Shown one piece after another: positions 16,774 to 25,952 of a DNA stretch of 64,000 nt; position 1 is the first letter of the stretch; the number at the start of each line of letters is the position of its first letter. The notes under the pieces are model-generated. The model searched no databases, had not been told where the DNA came from, and saw nothing but the letters and a program-made list of their open reading frames with translations. The position numbers and the translations under genes are program-made. The stretch spans positions 1,178,001-1,242,000 of the forward strand of contig OZ251487.1 of the NCBI GenBank assembly GCA_965242685.1. Reading direction: 5' to 3'. Source of the DNA: G965215055 sp965242685 (lineage in GTDB: Bacteria > Pseudomonadota > Gammaproteobacteria > UBA4575).

Positions 16774-17675
16774 CCACCCCGCGCCAGTGGTTTGCCGCCA
16801 TCGTCTTATCCTTGCTGTTTCACCTTCTGGCCCTGGCGGGTTGGGCCGGCATAACCCTGAATCCGGACAAGGCCCGGGGACTCGGCAGGCAGGGCGTTGA
16901 AATTGGCTTGGGTCTACTTGGAGACTTGGGAAAAGCGGAAAAAAATACAGATCCGGCACAACTTGAATCCGTTACGGCACCGCCGCAAAAAACCGAGCCA
17001 CCGATCACGGAACACGAAAAGAACCCCCCCATTGCAAAAGACCCTAAATCTGAACACCCCCCGGAAAATGAGAAGAAGATCACCACAAAAGACGCTGAGC
17101 CACCCAAACTCCCCCCGAAAAATGAGAAAAAGCTCACCACAAAAGATCTCAACCCCCCCAAACTCCCTCCGAAAGATACAGGCCTACTCGTGCGCACCTC
17201 ATCGAGCCACCCCCTCCCGCAAAAAAAGAAACCGCCCGTAAAGGACCAACACCCCCCTGTAAGGATGGCGAAAAATGCCCGCAACTCCACTTCATCAAGT
17301 GACAAACCCCCCTCTTTTCCTCAACGGCAAAAATCCTCGGGCCAATCCAGCACGCCTACCGCCGGCGGCGACCCTGGCGTAAACCGCTCCTACGCTGCCC
17401 TGCTCGCCGCCCATTTGAACAAACACAGGCACTACCCCATATCCTCACGGCACCGGGGCGAGGAGGGCGTGGTCACGCTCTACCTGGAAATAAACCGCAA
17501 CGGCAAAATAATCGAGGCGCGTATCAGTGATCGCTCAACGTTCCCCGCCCTCAACGAGGCCGCATTACGGATCATTGAAAAGGCAAAACCCTTCCCGAGC
17601 TTTCCAAAGGAAATGCCTCAATCCCAAATCGCCGTGCGCATCCCGATCTCCTTCAGACTCGGTACGGCACGCTAA
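16770..17675 (+). CDS. tonB: TonB energy transducer
   Basis: 301 residues. One membrane helix near residues 8-28 (FAAIVLSLLFHLLALAGWAG) includes the conserved His facing ExbB. A long Pro/Lys-rich periplasmic spacer holds imperfect repeats (PPKLPPKNEKKLTTKD). The C-terminal TonB domain runs from about residue 215: HYPISSRHRGEEGVVTLYLEI, FPALNEAALRIIEKAKPFP and VRIPISFRL. It would span the periplasm and contact the TonB box of the receptor encoded upstream. The spacer repeats (17030-17190) contain C6-C7 runs, short enough not to be called phase-variable. It is the last gene of the exbB-exbD-exbD-tonB string. Confidence 0.9.
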   Translation: MTTPRQWFAAIVLSLLFHLLALAGWAGITLNPDKARGLGRQGVEIGLGLLGDLGKAEKNTDPAQLESVTAPPQKTEPPITEHEKNPPIAKDPKSEHPPENEKKITTKDAEPPKLPPKNEKKLTTKDLNPPKLPPKDTGLLVRTSSSHPLPQKKKPPVKDQHPPVRMAKNARNSTSSSDKPPSFPQRQKSSGQSSTPTAGGDPGVNRSYAALLAAHLNKHRHYPISSRHRGEEGVVTLYLEINRNGKIIEARISDRSTFPALNEAALRIIEKAKPFPSFPKEMPQSQIAVRIPISFRLGTAR

Positions 17676-17750
17676 CCCCGCACCGTGACACCGTGATAGA
17701 CTTACTCTTTCCCACTCGGCGATAAAACGTAAAGAAAAAAATCATCCGAA

Positions 17751-17804
17751 AACGATCACCTGGTAACAATCACCCGAGAAACGATTACCCAAAAACAATC
17801 ACCT
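17751..17804 (+). repeat. Four degenerate AACRATYACC direct repeats upstream of hsdM
   Basis: Copies start at 17751, 17765, 17780 and 17794, a spacing of 14-15 bp. They end about 43 bases before the hsdM start. The spacing and position would suit a regulator binding site, but no such regulator is encoded nearby. Confidence 0.55.
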
Positions 17805-17847
17805 AAGGGCGATAAAATCACGCCCCACAGAATATCGAGACGAACAC

Positions 17848-19398
17848 ATGACCAAAGACATCAAGGCCGCCCTATGGAAAGCCGCCAACAAATTGCGGGC
17901 ACAGATGGACGCCGCCGAATACAAGCACATCGTCCTCGGGCTGATCTTTCTCAAATACATCTCCGATACCTTCGAGACACAGCGGGAAAAAGTGCAGCGG
18001 ATGGTGTCTGAACCTAACTCTCCTATTTATATCAGCGAAAACCCGCAGGAATATCAGTCGGCGTTAGAAGATCGCGACTATTACACTCAAGACAATATCT
18101 TCTATGTACCGAAACAGGCGCGCTGGTCAACACTGCGCGAACAGGCAAAACACCCAAAAATCGGCGAGATCATCGATAAGGCGATGACCGCGATTGAAAA
18201 TAAGAATCCAAACCTGCGCGGCAAGCTGGACAAACGCTTTGGGCGTGCGCAATTAGAAGAAGGCGTGCTCGGTGAATTGATCGACCTCATCTCCCCCATC
18301 GGATTTGGCGAACAATACGGCGAAGGCGATCTGTTGGGTGAAGTGTACGAATATTTCCTCGGGCAGTTTGCCTCGGCCGAAGGCAAGAAGGGCGGGCAAT
18401 TCTACACCCCCCGTTCCGTAGTAAAGACGCTGGTTGCGGTGCTCTCCCCCACTTCGGGACGGGTCTACGATCCCTGCTGCGGATCCGGCGGGATGTTTGT
18501 GCAGAGTAAGCGGTTTGTGGAGGCGCATGGCGGGCGCGTGAAGGACATCTCCATCTACGGACAGGAAAGCAACCCCACCACTTGGCGTCTGGCGGCGATG
18601 AACCTTGCCATTCGGAAAATTGGCGCCAAACTCGGCAAAGAACCGGCCGACACCTTCGCCCGCGATCAATTCCCCGATGACAAGTTCGACTATGTGATGG
18701 CGAACCCGCCCTTCAATATATCCGATTGGGACGGCGATAAATACGAGGGCGATAAACGCTGGAAGTTTGGACGCCCCCCTGTGGGTAACGCCAACTACGC
18801 GTGGTTACAGCATATCCTCTGGAAACTGCATCCCGCCGGCGGTTCGGCGGGGGTCGTGCTTGCCAACGGCTCGATGAGTTCCAATACCGGCGGCGAGGGG
18901 AAAATCCGTACAGCAATGGTCAAGGGTGATGTGGTCGAGGTGATGGTCGCCCTGCCCGGGCAGTTATTCCTAAACACACAGATCCCCGCCTGCCTCTGGT
19001 TTATGACCAATGACAAAGCCAAGAATAGCTGCGACAGACGCGGAGAAACACTGTTCATCGATGCCCGACAGTTGGGCACGATGACAACACGTGTTCAAAA
19101 AGTCTTCACCGATGACGACATCGCCAAGATTGGCGATACCGTGCAGGCGTGGAAGACAGGCGAGGGGTACGAGGACGTCGCCGGCTTCTGTAAGTCCGCA
19201 TCATTGCAAGAGATTGAAAAGAACGGGTTTGTCCTGACGCCGGGGCGGTATGTGGGTTTTGCAAAAGAGGATGAGGATACTGAAGCATTTCTGAAGAAGA
19301 TGAATCGTTTGAGTATTGAATATTCTGACCAAAAATCTCTATCAAAAGAATTAGATCAAAAGATTTCAGAAACCTTAGAGAGGTTAATAGTTGTCTAG
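17848..19398 (+). CDS. hsdM: Type I restriction-modification system, methyltransferase subunit
   Basis: 516 residues. The N-terminal helical domain (KAALWKAANKLRAQMDAAEYKHIVLGLIF split by AAEYKHIVLGLIF) is typical of HsdM. GGQFYTPRSVVKTLV near residue 180 is followed by AdoMet motif I (YDPCCGSGGMFVQ, near 205) and the catalytic NPPFNISDW near 289, the N6-adenine methyltransferase signature. It works as M2S1 to methylate the target and with HsdR to restrict. The TTGTCTAG overlap with hsdS couples their translation. A set of AACRATYACC repeats lies upstream. Confidence 0.95.
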   Translation: MTKDIKAALWKAANKLRAQMDAAEYKHIVLGLIFLKYISDTFETQREKVQRMVSEPNSPIYISENPQEYQSALEDRDYYTQDNIFYVPKQARWSTLREQAKHPKIGEIIDKAMTAIENKNPNLRGKLDKRFGRAQLEEGVLGELIDLISPIGFGEQYGEGDLLGEVYEYFLGQFASAEGKKGGQFYTPRSVVKTLVAVLSPTSGRVYDPCCGSGGMFVQSKRFVEAHGGRVKDISIYGQESNPTTWRLAAMNLAIRKIGAKLGKEPADTFARDQFPDDKFDYVMANPPFNISDWDGDKYEGDKRWKFGRPPVGNANYAWLQHILWKLHPAGGSAGVVLANGSMSSNTGGEGKIRTAMVKGDVVEVMVALPGQLFLNTQIPACLWFMTNDKAKNSCDRRGETLFIDARQLGTMTTRVQKVFTDDDIAKIGDTVQAWKTGEGYEDVAGFCKSASLQEIEKNGFVLTPGRYVGFAKEDEDTEAFLKKMNRLSIEYSDQKSLSKELDQKISETLERLIVV

Positions 19399-20713
19399 AG
19401 AGACTAAGAAACTCGCTGATATTGTTCTCTGCAACTCGGATACTTGGAATACCCGTATGGGTTGGGAGACAATAAATTATCTAAATACTTCGAACATTAC
19501 AAAAGATAAAATTGAGAATATTGCTGTTTACAACGTCTCAGAGGATAAAGTCCCAAGTAGAGCGAGAAGAATAGCAAAAAACGGAGATATTGTTTATTCA
19601 ACTGTTCGACCTAACCAATGCCACTATGGAGTATTAAAAGAAATCCCAGAAAATTTATTGGTTTCAACAGCGTTTTCAGTTTTGCGCAGTAAGTTTCCCG
19701 ATACACTTAATACCACATATATCTATTATTTACTTACCCAAGAAAATATTACGCAGTATTTACATGGCATAGCAGAAAACAATACTTCTGCTTATCCATC
19801 ACTAAAACCCCATGATATTCTAAATCTTGAGTTTGAGTTCCCGCATTTACTGGAACAAACTAAAGTAGTTGAGTTTATATCTTCGATTGATCGCAAAATC
19901 GAACTCAATCAGAGAATGAACGAGACGCTGGAGGAGATCGCCAAGGCGATCTTCAAATCCTGGTTTATCGATTTTGATCCGGTACGCGCCAAGATGGAAG
20001 GACGCCCCACCGGCCTTGCCGATGACATCGGCGCACTGTTCCCCGATGAGTGGGTCGATAGCGAAATTGGTGAAATACCGAAGGGGTGGGAAGTAAAAAA
20101 TTTTGCAGATGTTTTTGATTTTCTGGAGGGTCCAGGTATTCGACATTGGCAATACACCAATGACGATACAGGAATAAAGTTTATCAATATAAGGTGCATT
20201 CAAAATGGCGACCTTAAACTAGATACTGCAAATCGCATTACTGAAGAAGAAGCATTCGGCAAGTATGCTCACTTCGCCCTTGAGGAGAACGACATCGTAG
20301 TCTCTACCTCTGGAACTTTAGGGCGTTATGCTATTGTCAGGAAAGCACATTTGCCTCTTAGCTTAAACACAAGTGTGATTAGATTTCGACCAATCAGTGA
20401 CATTTCTACCCTTCCTTTCCTAATCGGGTTTGTCCAAACGCAACTTCAGTATGAATTAGAAACCCGTGCTTCCGGGAGTGTTCAAAGAAACTTCGGCCCA
20501 ACGCATCTCAGACAAATTGAATTGTTATTACCACCGATTGACTTGTTGAAAAAGCACCTGAGTCTCGCAGACCCTATTTTTCAGAAAAAACAATTAAACC
20601 TGCAAGAAATTGAAACCCTCTCAGACATCCGCGACACTCTCCTCCCCAAACTCATCTCTGGCGAATTATCGATCCCGAATGCCGAAAATTTCCTGAAAGA
20701 GGCAGACATCTGA
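19391..20713 (+). CDS. hsdS: Type I restriction-modification system, specificity subunit
   Basis: 440 residues. It starts with TTG overlapping the hsdM stop. Two target-recognition domains (residues ~5-160 and ~225-390) each end in a conserved helical spacer. The central spacer is EFISSIDRKIELNQRMNETL, continuing into EEIAKAIFKSWFIDFDPVRAKMEG; the C-terminal one has LSDIRDTLLPKLISGELSI. The target domains are clearly more AT-rich than the spacers and than hsdM/hsdR, which points to replacement by recombination. GSVQRNFGPTHLRQIELLLPP is the usual end of a second target domain. Specificity cannot be predicted. The last 12 codons are duplicated just downstream. Confidence 0.92.
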   Translation: MSRETKKLADIVLCNSDTWNTRMGWETINYLNTSNITKDKIENIAVYNVSEDKVPSRARRIAKNGDIVYSTVRPNQCHYGVLKEIPENLLVSTAFSVLRSKFPDTLNTTYIYYLLTQENITQYLHGIAENNTSAYPSLKPHDILNLEFEFPHLLEQTKVVEFISSIDRKIELNQRMNETLEEIAKAIFKSWFIDFDPVRAKMEGRPTGLADDIGALFPDEWVDSEIGEIPKGWEVKNFADVFDFLEGPGIRHWQYTNDDTGIKFINIRCIQNGDLKLDTANRITEEEAFGKYAHFALEENDIVVSTSGTLGRYAIVRKAHLPLSLNTSVIRFRPISDISTLPFLIGFVQTQLQYELETRASGSVQRNFGPTHLRQIELLLPPIDLLKKHLSLADPIFQKKQLNLQEIETLSDIRDTLLPKLISGELSIPNAENFLKEADI

Positions 20714-20792
20714 TGGCATTAACCGAAAAGCAGAATGCTAAAAACTTCCTAAAAAAGGCGGGCATCTGATGGCGTTGGTAACCGAAAAGCAG
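20678..20792 (+). repeat. Tandem duplication of the hsdS-hsdR junction (~57 bp)
   Basis: 20678-20733 contains the end of hsdS, TGATG and the first codons of an hsdR-like start (MALTEKQ). 20734-20792 repeats all of this with substitutions and one inserted codon, and contains the real hsdR start. Both copies keep the stop-start overlap. Confidence 0.85.
20713..20769 (+). CDS. 18-codon mini-ORF created by the hsdS-hsdR junction duplication
   Basis: MALTEKQNAKNFLKKAGI: an HsdR-like start joined in frame to an HsdS-like end. It begins in the hsdS stop and ends in the hsdR start, each as TGATG. A ribosome could thus pass hsdS, mini-ORF and hsdR by reinitiation. It is probably a by-product of duplication; expression is unproven. 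Confidence 0.4.
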   Translation: MALTEKQNAKNFLKKAGI

Positions 20793-23700
20793 GTCGAACT
20801 TCAAACCATCGATTGGTTTAAAGAGATCGGCTACCAGTATCTACGCGGCTACGACATCGCCCATGACGGCGATACCCCGGAACGCAGCGATTATCGCTCG
20901 GTCATCCTGAAGGGGCGACTTGAGGCGGCACTGCATCGCATCAATCCCGACATCCCCGCATCCGCCATCGATGATGGACTATCGCAGCTATTGAATCCCA
21001 ACATCCCCGAGCTGATGTCCTGTAACAGGCAAATACATCATTGGTTGACCAAAGGCATTCGGGTTGAGTTTTTTGACCGGCACGGCCAGCAACTCGGCAG
21101 GCGGTTGGATGTCATCGACTTTGACGATCCGTCCAATAATGACTGGTTGGTGGTGGATCAGTTCACTGTGGAAGGCAACAAATATAATCGCCGCCCCGAC
21201 CTTGTCGTGTTTGTCAACGGCTTGCCGCTATCGGTGATCGAACTCAAAAATCCGGCCGATGAAAACGCCGATATTTGGTCTGCCTTTAACCAGTTGCAAA
21301 CCTACAAAGACAAAAACAATATCCCCGATCTGTTTAACTACAATGTCTGTCTGGTGATCTCGGACGGCATTCAAGCGCGGATGGGGTCGCTGTCCGCCGA
21401 TGAAGAACGGTTTATGCGCTGGCGCACCATTGACGGGAAAGCCCTTGATCCGTTGGGTAAGCACCAGGATCTGGAAACCCTCGTCAAGGGGTTGTTCGAT
21501 CACGAAATCTTCCTCAATTACCTGCGGTATTTCTGTCTGTTCGAAACCGACAAGACCATCGTCAAAAAGATCGCGGCGTATCATCAATTCCATGCGGTAC
21601 AGGCGGCGTTGGAATCTGTCGTCACGCAAAGTTCCAAAAAAGGCACGAAAAAAGGCGGTGTCGTCTGGCATACGCAAGGCGCCGGCAAAAGTCTGGAGAT
21701 GGCGTGCCTTGCCGGCCGCCTGATCACCGACCCACGCCTTAAAAATCCAACCCTCGTGATGGTGACGGACAGACAGAATCTGGACGGACAGTTATTTGGC
21801 GTGTTTGCCGGCGCCGGCGATCTGTTGGGAGAAACCCCGAAACAGGCAAACACCCGCGCTGAATTACGCGATCATTTGCAGGACCGGCCATCGGGCGGGA
21901 TCATCTTCACGACTATCCAAAAATTCGGTCTGGAAAAAGGCGAGGATCACTTCCCCGTCCTCAGCGACAGACACAACATCGTAGTGATCGCCGACGAGGC
22001 GCACCGCACCCAATACGGGTTCAAGGCAAAGGTCGACAGTAAAACCGGCCAGATTAAATATGGGCTGGCGAAGTCTCTGCGCGATGCCTTGCCCAATGCC
22101 ACCTTCCTGGCCTTCACTGGCACGCCCATCTCTCAAAATGACCGCGACACGCAGGCGGTCTTTGGCGAGTATGTCTCCACCTATGACATTCAGCAGGCGG
22201 TGGAAGATCGCGCCACGGTGCCGATTCATTATGAATCGCGGCTTGCAAAGATCGGCTTGAACCCGTCCGAACTCCCGCAGATCGATGAGGATGTGGAAGA
22301 CATCCTCGACAGCGAAACGGCAGACGAAAAGGAAAGGGAAAAGGCAAAGAGTCGGTGGTCGGCGCTGGAGGCGATTGCCGGCTCCGACACGCGCCTGCAA
22401 GAAGTCGCCAAAGACCTTATCGATCACTACGAGACAAGAAGCGAGACGCAACCCGGCAAGGCGATGATCGTCACCATGTCGCGGGAGATATGCGTGCGCT
22501 TGTATGACCAGATCATCGCGATCAGACCCGACTGGCACTCGGACGATCACATGCAAGGCGACATTAAGGTGGTGATGACGGCGTCCGCCTCCGACAAAAA
22601 AGAGTTACAACCGCACCACACCGACAAGAGACAAAAGAAAGCCCTGGAAAAGCGCTTCAAGGACCCATCCGATCCCCTCAAAATCGTGATCGTTCGGGAC
22701 ATGTGGTTGACGGGTTTTGATGCCCCCTGTCTTGCCACGATGTACGTGGATAAACCCATGCGGGGGGCAAACCTTGCACAGGCCATCGCAAGAGTAAACC
22801 GTGTCTTCAAAGATAAACCCGGCGGCCTGGTGGTCGACTATATCGGCATCGCACCGCAACTGAAGGAGGCGCTCGCCACCTACAGCGCCGCCAAAGGCAA
22901 AGGTCGCCCCACCATCGATTCCTCTGAGGCACTCCGCATTTTGTGGGATAAATTACAGGTGGCGAAAGACCTTTTGGATCCGGTGGACTGGAGCGACTAT
23001 CTCGATCCCGGCCGCATACTTCAACTGATCCCCGAGTGCATGGAACACATCCTGGCGCGGGAAGACGGGAAACGTAGATATTGCGATGCCGTGCTCCAGA
23101 TGACTCAGGCGTTCGCACTCTGCGGCACTTTGGACGAGGCGATGGCGGTTTCAAAAGAAGTCGCATTTCACCAGGCGATCCGTGCGCCCCTGATCAAGGG
23201 CGGCGGCACCGACACGCCGCGCAAGGATCACGAATTTGAACTGCGACAAATAATCTCTAAGGTGATTGTCGGCGAGGGCGTAACCGACATATTCAAACTG
23301 GCGGGGCTGGAAACCCCGGACATCTCCATCCTCTCGGACGCCTTTCTCAAAGAAGTGACGAATATGCCGCATAAGAACCTCGCGGTTGAACTCTTGCAAC
23401 GCCTGATAAAAGACGAGGTGAAAACCAAGTTCAAGACGAATGTCGTCAAACAGCGAAAATTCAGCGCCCTGTTGGAGGAATCTTTACACAAATATGCCAA
23501 TCGGGGGATCGAGGCGGCACAGGTGATCGAGGAACTCATCGCTATGGCAAAGCAGTTCAAGGAAGACATTGAACGCGCTGAAGAACATAACCTTGAACCC
23601 GATGAGCAGGCCTTCTATGATGCGCTGGCACAGAATGGGTCGGCACAAGAGTTGATGAAAGAAGAGGTCTTGGTGGAGATGGCGCGTGAAATTGCAGAGA

Positions 23701-23876
23701 TACTTCGAGAAAATATGGTGGTGGACTGGGCGATCCGAGAATCCGTGCGCGCAAGGTTACGGATTTTAATTAAAACGCTGCTCAGGAGATACAAATACCC
23801 GCCCGATCAACAACCGGGAGCGGTGAGGACGGTGCTTAAACAGGCGGAAGTCCTCTCGGAAGATAGGGTGAAATAG
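20769..23876 (+). CDS. hsdR: Type I restriction-modification system, restriction/translocation subunit
   Basis: 1035 residues. The N-terminal PD-(D/E)XK nuclease runs through RPDLVVFVNGLPLSVIELKNP near residue 140-160, with the Asp and ELK catalytic residues visible. A superfamily 2 motor follows: Walker A HTQGAGKSLEM near 300, DEAH box VVIADEAHRTQYG near 410, FTGTPI near 450, and the second RecA domain with VRDMWLTGFDAP and GANLAQAIARVNR. The C-terminal helical region contacts the MTase core. This is the ATP-dependent translocase that cuts unmethylated DNA at a distance. All three subunits look intact, so the system should be active. An imperfect ~31-bp repeat follows the stop codon. Confidence 0.94.
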   Translation: MALVTEKQVELQTIDWFKEIGYQYLRGYDIAHDGDTPERSDYRSVILKGRLEAALHRINPDIPASAIDDGLSQLLNPNIPELMSCNRQIHHWLTKGIRVEFFDRHGQQLGRRLDVIDFDDPSNNDWLVVDQFTVEGNKYNRRPDLVVFVNGLPLSVIELKNPADENADIWSAFNQLQTYKDKNNIPDLFNYNVCLVISDGIQARMGSLSADEERFMRWRTIDGKALDPLGKHQDLETLVKGLFDHEIFLNYLRYFCLFETDKTIVKKIAAYHQFHAVQAALESVVTQSSKKGTKKGGVVWHTQGAGKSLEMACLAGRLITDPRLKNPTLVMVTDRQNLDGQLFGVFAGAGDLLGETPKQANTRAELRDHLQDRPSGGIIFTTIQKFGLEKGEDHFPVLSDRHNIVVIADEAHRTQYGFKAKVDSKTGQIKYGLAKSLRDALPNATFLAFTGTPISQNDRDTQAVFGEYVSTYDIQQAVEDRATVPIHYESRLAKIGLNPSELPQIDEDVEDILDSETADEKEREKAKSRWSALEAIAGSDTRLQEVAKDLIDHYETRSETQPGKAMIVTMSREICVRLYDQIIAIRPDWHSDDHMQGDIKVVMTASASDKKELQPHHTDKRQKKALEKRFKDPSDPLKIVIVRDMWLTGFDAPCLATMYVDKPMRGANLAQAIARVNRVFKDKPGGLVVDYIGIAPQLKEALATYSAAKGKGRPTIDSSEALRILWDKLQVAKDLLDPVDWSDYLDPGRILQLIPECMEHILAREDGKRRYCDAVLQMTQAFALCGTLDEAMAVSKEVAFHQAIRAPLIKGGGTDTPRKDHEFELRQIISKVIVGEGVTDIFKLAGLETPDISILSDAFLKEVTNMPHKNLAVELLQRLIKDEVKTKFKTNVVKQRKFSALLEESLHKYANRGIEAAQVIEELIAMAKQFKEDIERAEEHNLEPDEQAFYDALAQNGSAQELMKEEVLVEMAREIAEILRENMVVDWAIRESVRARLRILIKTLLRRYKYPPDQQPGAVRTVLKQAEVLSEDRVK

Positions 23877-23896
23877 GCATCTTGTCGTGTCTTCAA

Positions 23897-23959
23897 CACC
23901 GCAAGAGACAGACAAAACCCTTACCCGAACGCCGCAAGAAACAGGCAAAACCTCTACCC
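23897..23959 (+). repeat. Imperfect ~31-bp tandem repeat after hsdR
   Basis: Two copies of a unit with CCGCAAGA, ACAG and CAAAACC(C/T), ending TACCC. It lies in the 353-bp gap between hsdR and the hydrolase gene, which holds no gene. Confidence 0.6.
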
Positions 23960-24009
23960 TAATTTTCAAGGGAAACGCCTGCCCTCCCCCGCCGCCGAAA
24001 CCCCGTTAC

Positions 24010-24106
24010 GGCACAAACTTAAAGGCACAGAACTAATAAAGGCACAGAACCAATAAAGGCACAGAGCTAATAAAGGCACAGAGCTAATAAAGGCACAAAC
24101 TTAAAG
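24010..24106 (+). repeat. 17-bp tandem array (GGCACAGARCYAATAAA)
   Basis: Units begin at 24010, 24024, 24041, 24058, 24075 and 24092. The four central ones are 17 bp apart and nearly identical; the outer two are shortened or diverged (GGCACAAACTTAAA). There are no spacers, so it is not a CRISPR array. It could be a binding-site array or plain tandem duplication. The rest of the gap (24107-24229) is AT-rich with TCGATATATCTCGATATATC-like repeats and no gene. Confidence 0.75.
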
Positions 24107-24229
24107 TAATTTCTAACTTTTTCCCGTCCATCCCGATATATCTCGATATATCTCGTTAAATCCCATTATCCCCCCCGTTTTAGCCTTGTTTTTAGCGGAA
24201 AAATTAAACGCAACCCTACACTTATCTTT

Positions 24230-25093
24230 TTATATACTCACCCCTTCCCACTCGGTAACAAAGTCGTCGATATACTCGGCCACTACATCGGGCCGGTCCT
24301 CGGGAACATAATGCCCCGCCCTCTCAATGACATGAAAGCGTGTGGGGCCCTTGATCACAGCCTTCAACCGCCGCCCCGACTCCGCCGGCATCCAGGCATC
24401 ATGCAACCCCCAACATATCATCGTGGGACACGTGATCTCACTGTGATCGACACCGAGCGTCTCCTCATTCGTCGGGTCACTACATATCTTCACCAACGAC
24501 TTAAAACCATGCAACCCCGGCCCCCTCGCCCAATGCGAAAGATAGTTCTGCTTCACATTTTGGTCGGTAAAAGCAATCTTGTCGTAACTACCGGTACGCA
24601 ACAATCCGGCAAAGCCCGCCGCCGCCTGCCCCATCGCCATTTGCAAGGTCGCATCGTCGGCACCCTGTAAGGCATTAAAGGCTTCAACTTCCAACACCGG
24701 CCAATAGTCAAAGGCCACCGGATTAATCAACACCAAACGACTAATGTGAGAACAATACTTGGAAGCAAAAATCTGGCACGCCCCGCCGCCATGGTCGTGA
24801 CCCACCAGCACCACCTTGCCTGTAAGACCCAACCCTTCAATCACGCCCTTGATGGCCTCGGCCTGATTGGTAAGCGTATGCTGAAGGGCATCCAAAGGCA
24901 TATCGGATTGCCCGTAGCCGATCATGTCCATCGCATACGTCTGGTAACGATTCTCAAGATGACCCTGTACGTGGCGCCATAAACGAGCGTTGGTCGGTAT
25001 ACCATGCACCATAAGAATGGCCTGCCCGCTGTCCCCCTTTTGTTCAAGATTTATATTTAAGGTAACACCGTCAACGGTAACTTCTTGTTTCAT
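24230..25093 (-). CDS. Alpha/beta-fold hydrolase, haloalkane dehalogenase/epoxide hydrolase-like
   Basis: 287 residues. The oxyanion-side motif is HGIPTNARLWR near residue 31; the nucleophile elbow VGHDHGGG near residue 99 has Asp as nucleophile, as in haloalkane dehalogenases, epoxide hydrolases and fluoroacetate dehalogenases, rather than Ser. Candidate acid is Asp in WGLHDAWMP and the catalytic His is in ERAGHYVPEDRP. No signal peptide is seen, so cytoplasmic. The substrate is unknown. It stands alone between long intergenic gaps and is divergent from sodC, with about 230 bp of AT-rich DNA between them that holds no gene. Confidence 0.8.
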   Translation of the reverse strand: MKQEVTVDGVTLNINLEQKGDSGQAILMVHGIPTNARLWRHVQGHLENRYQTYAMDMIGYGQSDMPLDALQHTLTNQAEAIKGVIEGLGLTGKVVLVGHDHGGGACQIFASKYCSHISRLVLINPVAFDYWPVLEVEAFNALQGADDATLQMAMGQAAAGFAGLLRTGSYDKIAFTDQNVKQNYLSHWARGPGLHGFKSLVKICSDPTNEETLGVDHSEITCPTMICWGLHDAWMPAESGRRLKAVIKGPTRFHVIERAGHYVPEDRPDVVAEYIDDFVTEWEGVSI

Positions 25094-25323
25094 ACCCCCT
25101 CCTTCGCTATGCTTGCGCCGATTCAGACTGGATAATATTAAAGCAAATTATAGCATAAACACGGGGCATGTTCGACTTCCAAATTTCAAAATTTTTCTCT
25201 CGCCGTATAACGTGGCGCAAACATGGCCACCTATCCCCGCCTTGAAACATACTTGGCAATGGGTGGCAGATTCCTCACCAATGAATTAGTATTAATCATC
25301 AAACCAAGCACGGAGTATCACGC

Positions 25324-25863
25324 ATGAAAAAGATAATTGTAGCGGCCTTCACGGCCCTTGCCACCAGCGTAATGTCAACTACCGCGTTTGCGGCGGGTCA
25401 TAAGACCAGTATGGCGGCGGCCGAGATGATCAACACGAAAGGCGAAACCATCGGCAAAGTGAGTTTTGAACAAGCGCCCCGGGGCGTTCTCGTATCCGTA
25501 CAAGTAACCGGCCTGCCGCCCGGACTACACGGTATTCACCTGCACAGCGTCGGGGCGTGCTCACCCGACTTCAAGGCCGCCAAAGGACATATTAATCCCG
25601 ACAAGGCCGCACATGGTCTGCGCCACCCCGACGGCCCCGACAATGGCGACCTGCCAAACCTGTTCGTGGCTGCAGACGGCATCGGCATGGCGGAGTTCTA
25701 CACCACTCGAGTCAGCGTTGCCAGTGGTAAAACCGGACCGGCACTATTGGACGAAGACGGATCAACCGTCATCATCCACGCCAATCAAGACGATCACATG
25801 ACTCAACCCATCGGTGGCGCCGGCGGTAGAATCGCCTGCGGGGTTATCAAGAACGAGAAGTAG
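25324..25863 (+). CDS. sodC: Superoxide dismutase [Cu-Zn], periplasmic
   Basis: 179 residues with a signal peptide (AALATSVMSTTAFAA-like, cleaved near AFA-AGH). Copper ligands are visible in GIHLHSVG and in VIIHANQDDH; zinc-site residues lie in GHINPDKAAHGLRHPDGPDNGD split as AAHGLRHP and DGPDNGDLP; and the family end signature GGAGGRIACGVI carries the second disulphide Cys, the first being in VGAC. It dismutates superoxide in the periplasm. With the peroxidase at 11.4 kb it is one of two exported oxidant-handling enzymes in this window. Confidence 0.93.
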   Translation: MKKIIVAAFTALATSVMSTTAFAAGHKTSMAAAEMINTKGETIGKVSFEQAPRGVLVSVQVTGLPPGLHGIHLHSVGACSPDFKAAKGHINPDKAAHGLRHPDGPDNGDLPNLFVAADGIGMAEFYTTRVSVASGKTGPALLDEDGSTVIIHANQDDHMTQPIGGAGGRIACGVIKNEK

Positions 25864-25952
25864 GCGGGGGATAAGGCCCACCAACCCCAACCGCCCCATC
25901 CGAATGCGGCGATTTATAGCCGGCACTCGGTGGGTCTGTATAGTACGGGATG

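Noticed and set aside
17023..17160. C6-C7 runs in tonB
   Set aside because: They encode Pro codons in a Pro-rich spacer and remain in frame; length is within the normal range for such coding.
24010..24106. CRISPR array
   Set aside because: Units are 17 bp and contiguous, without spacers, and no cas gene is present.
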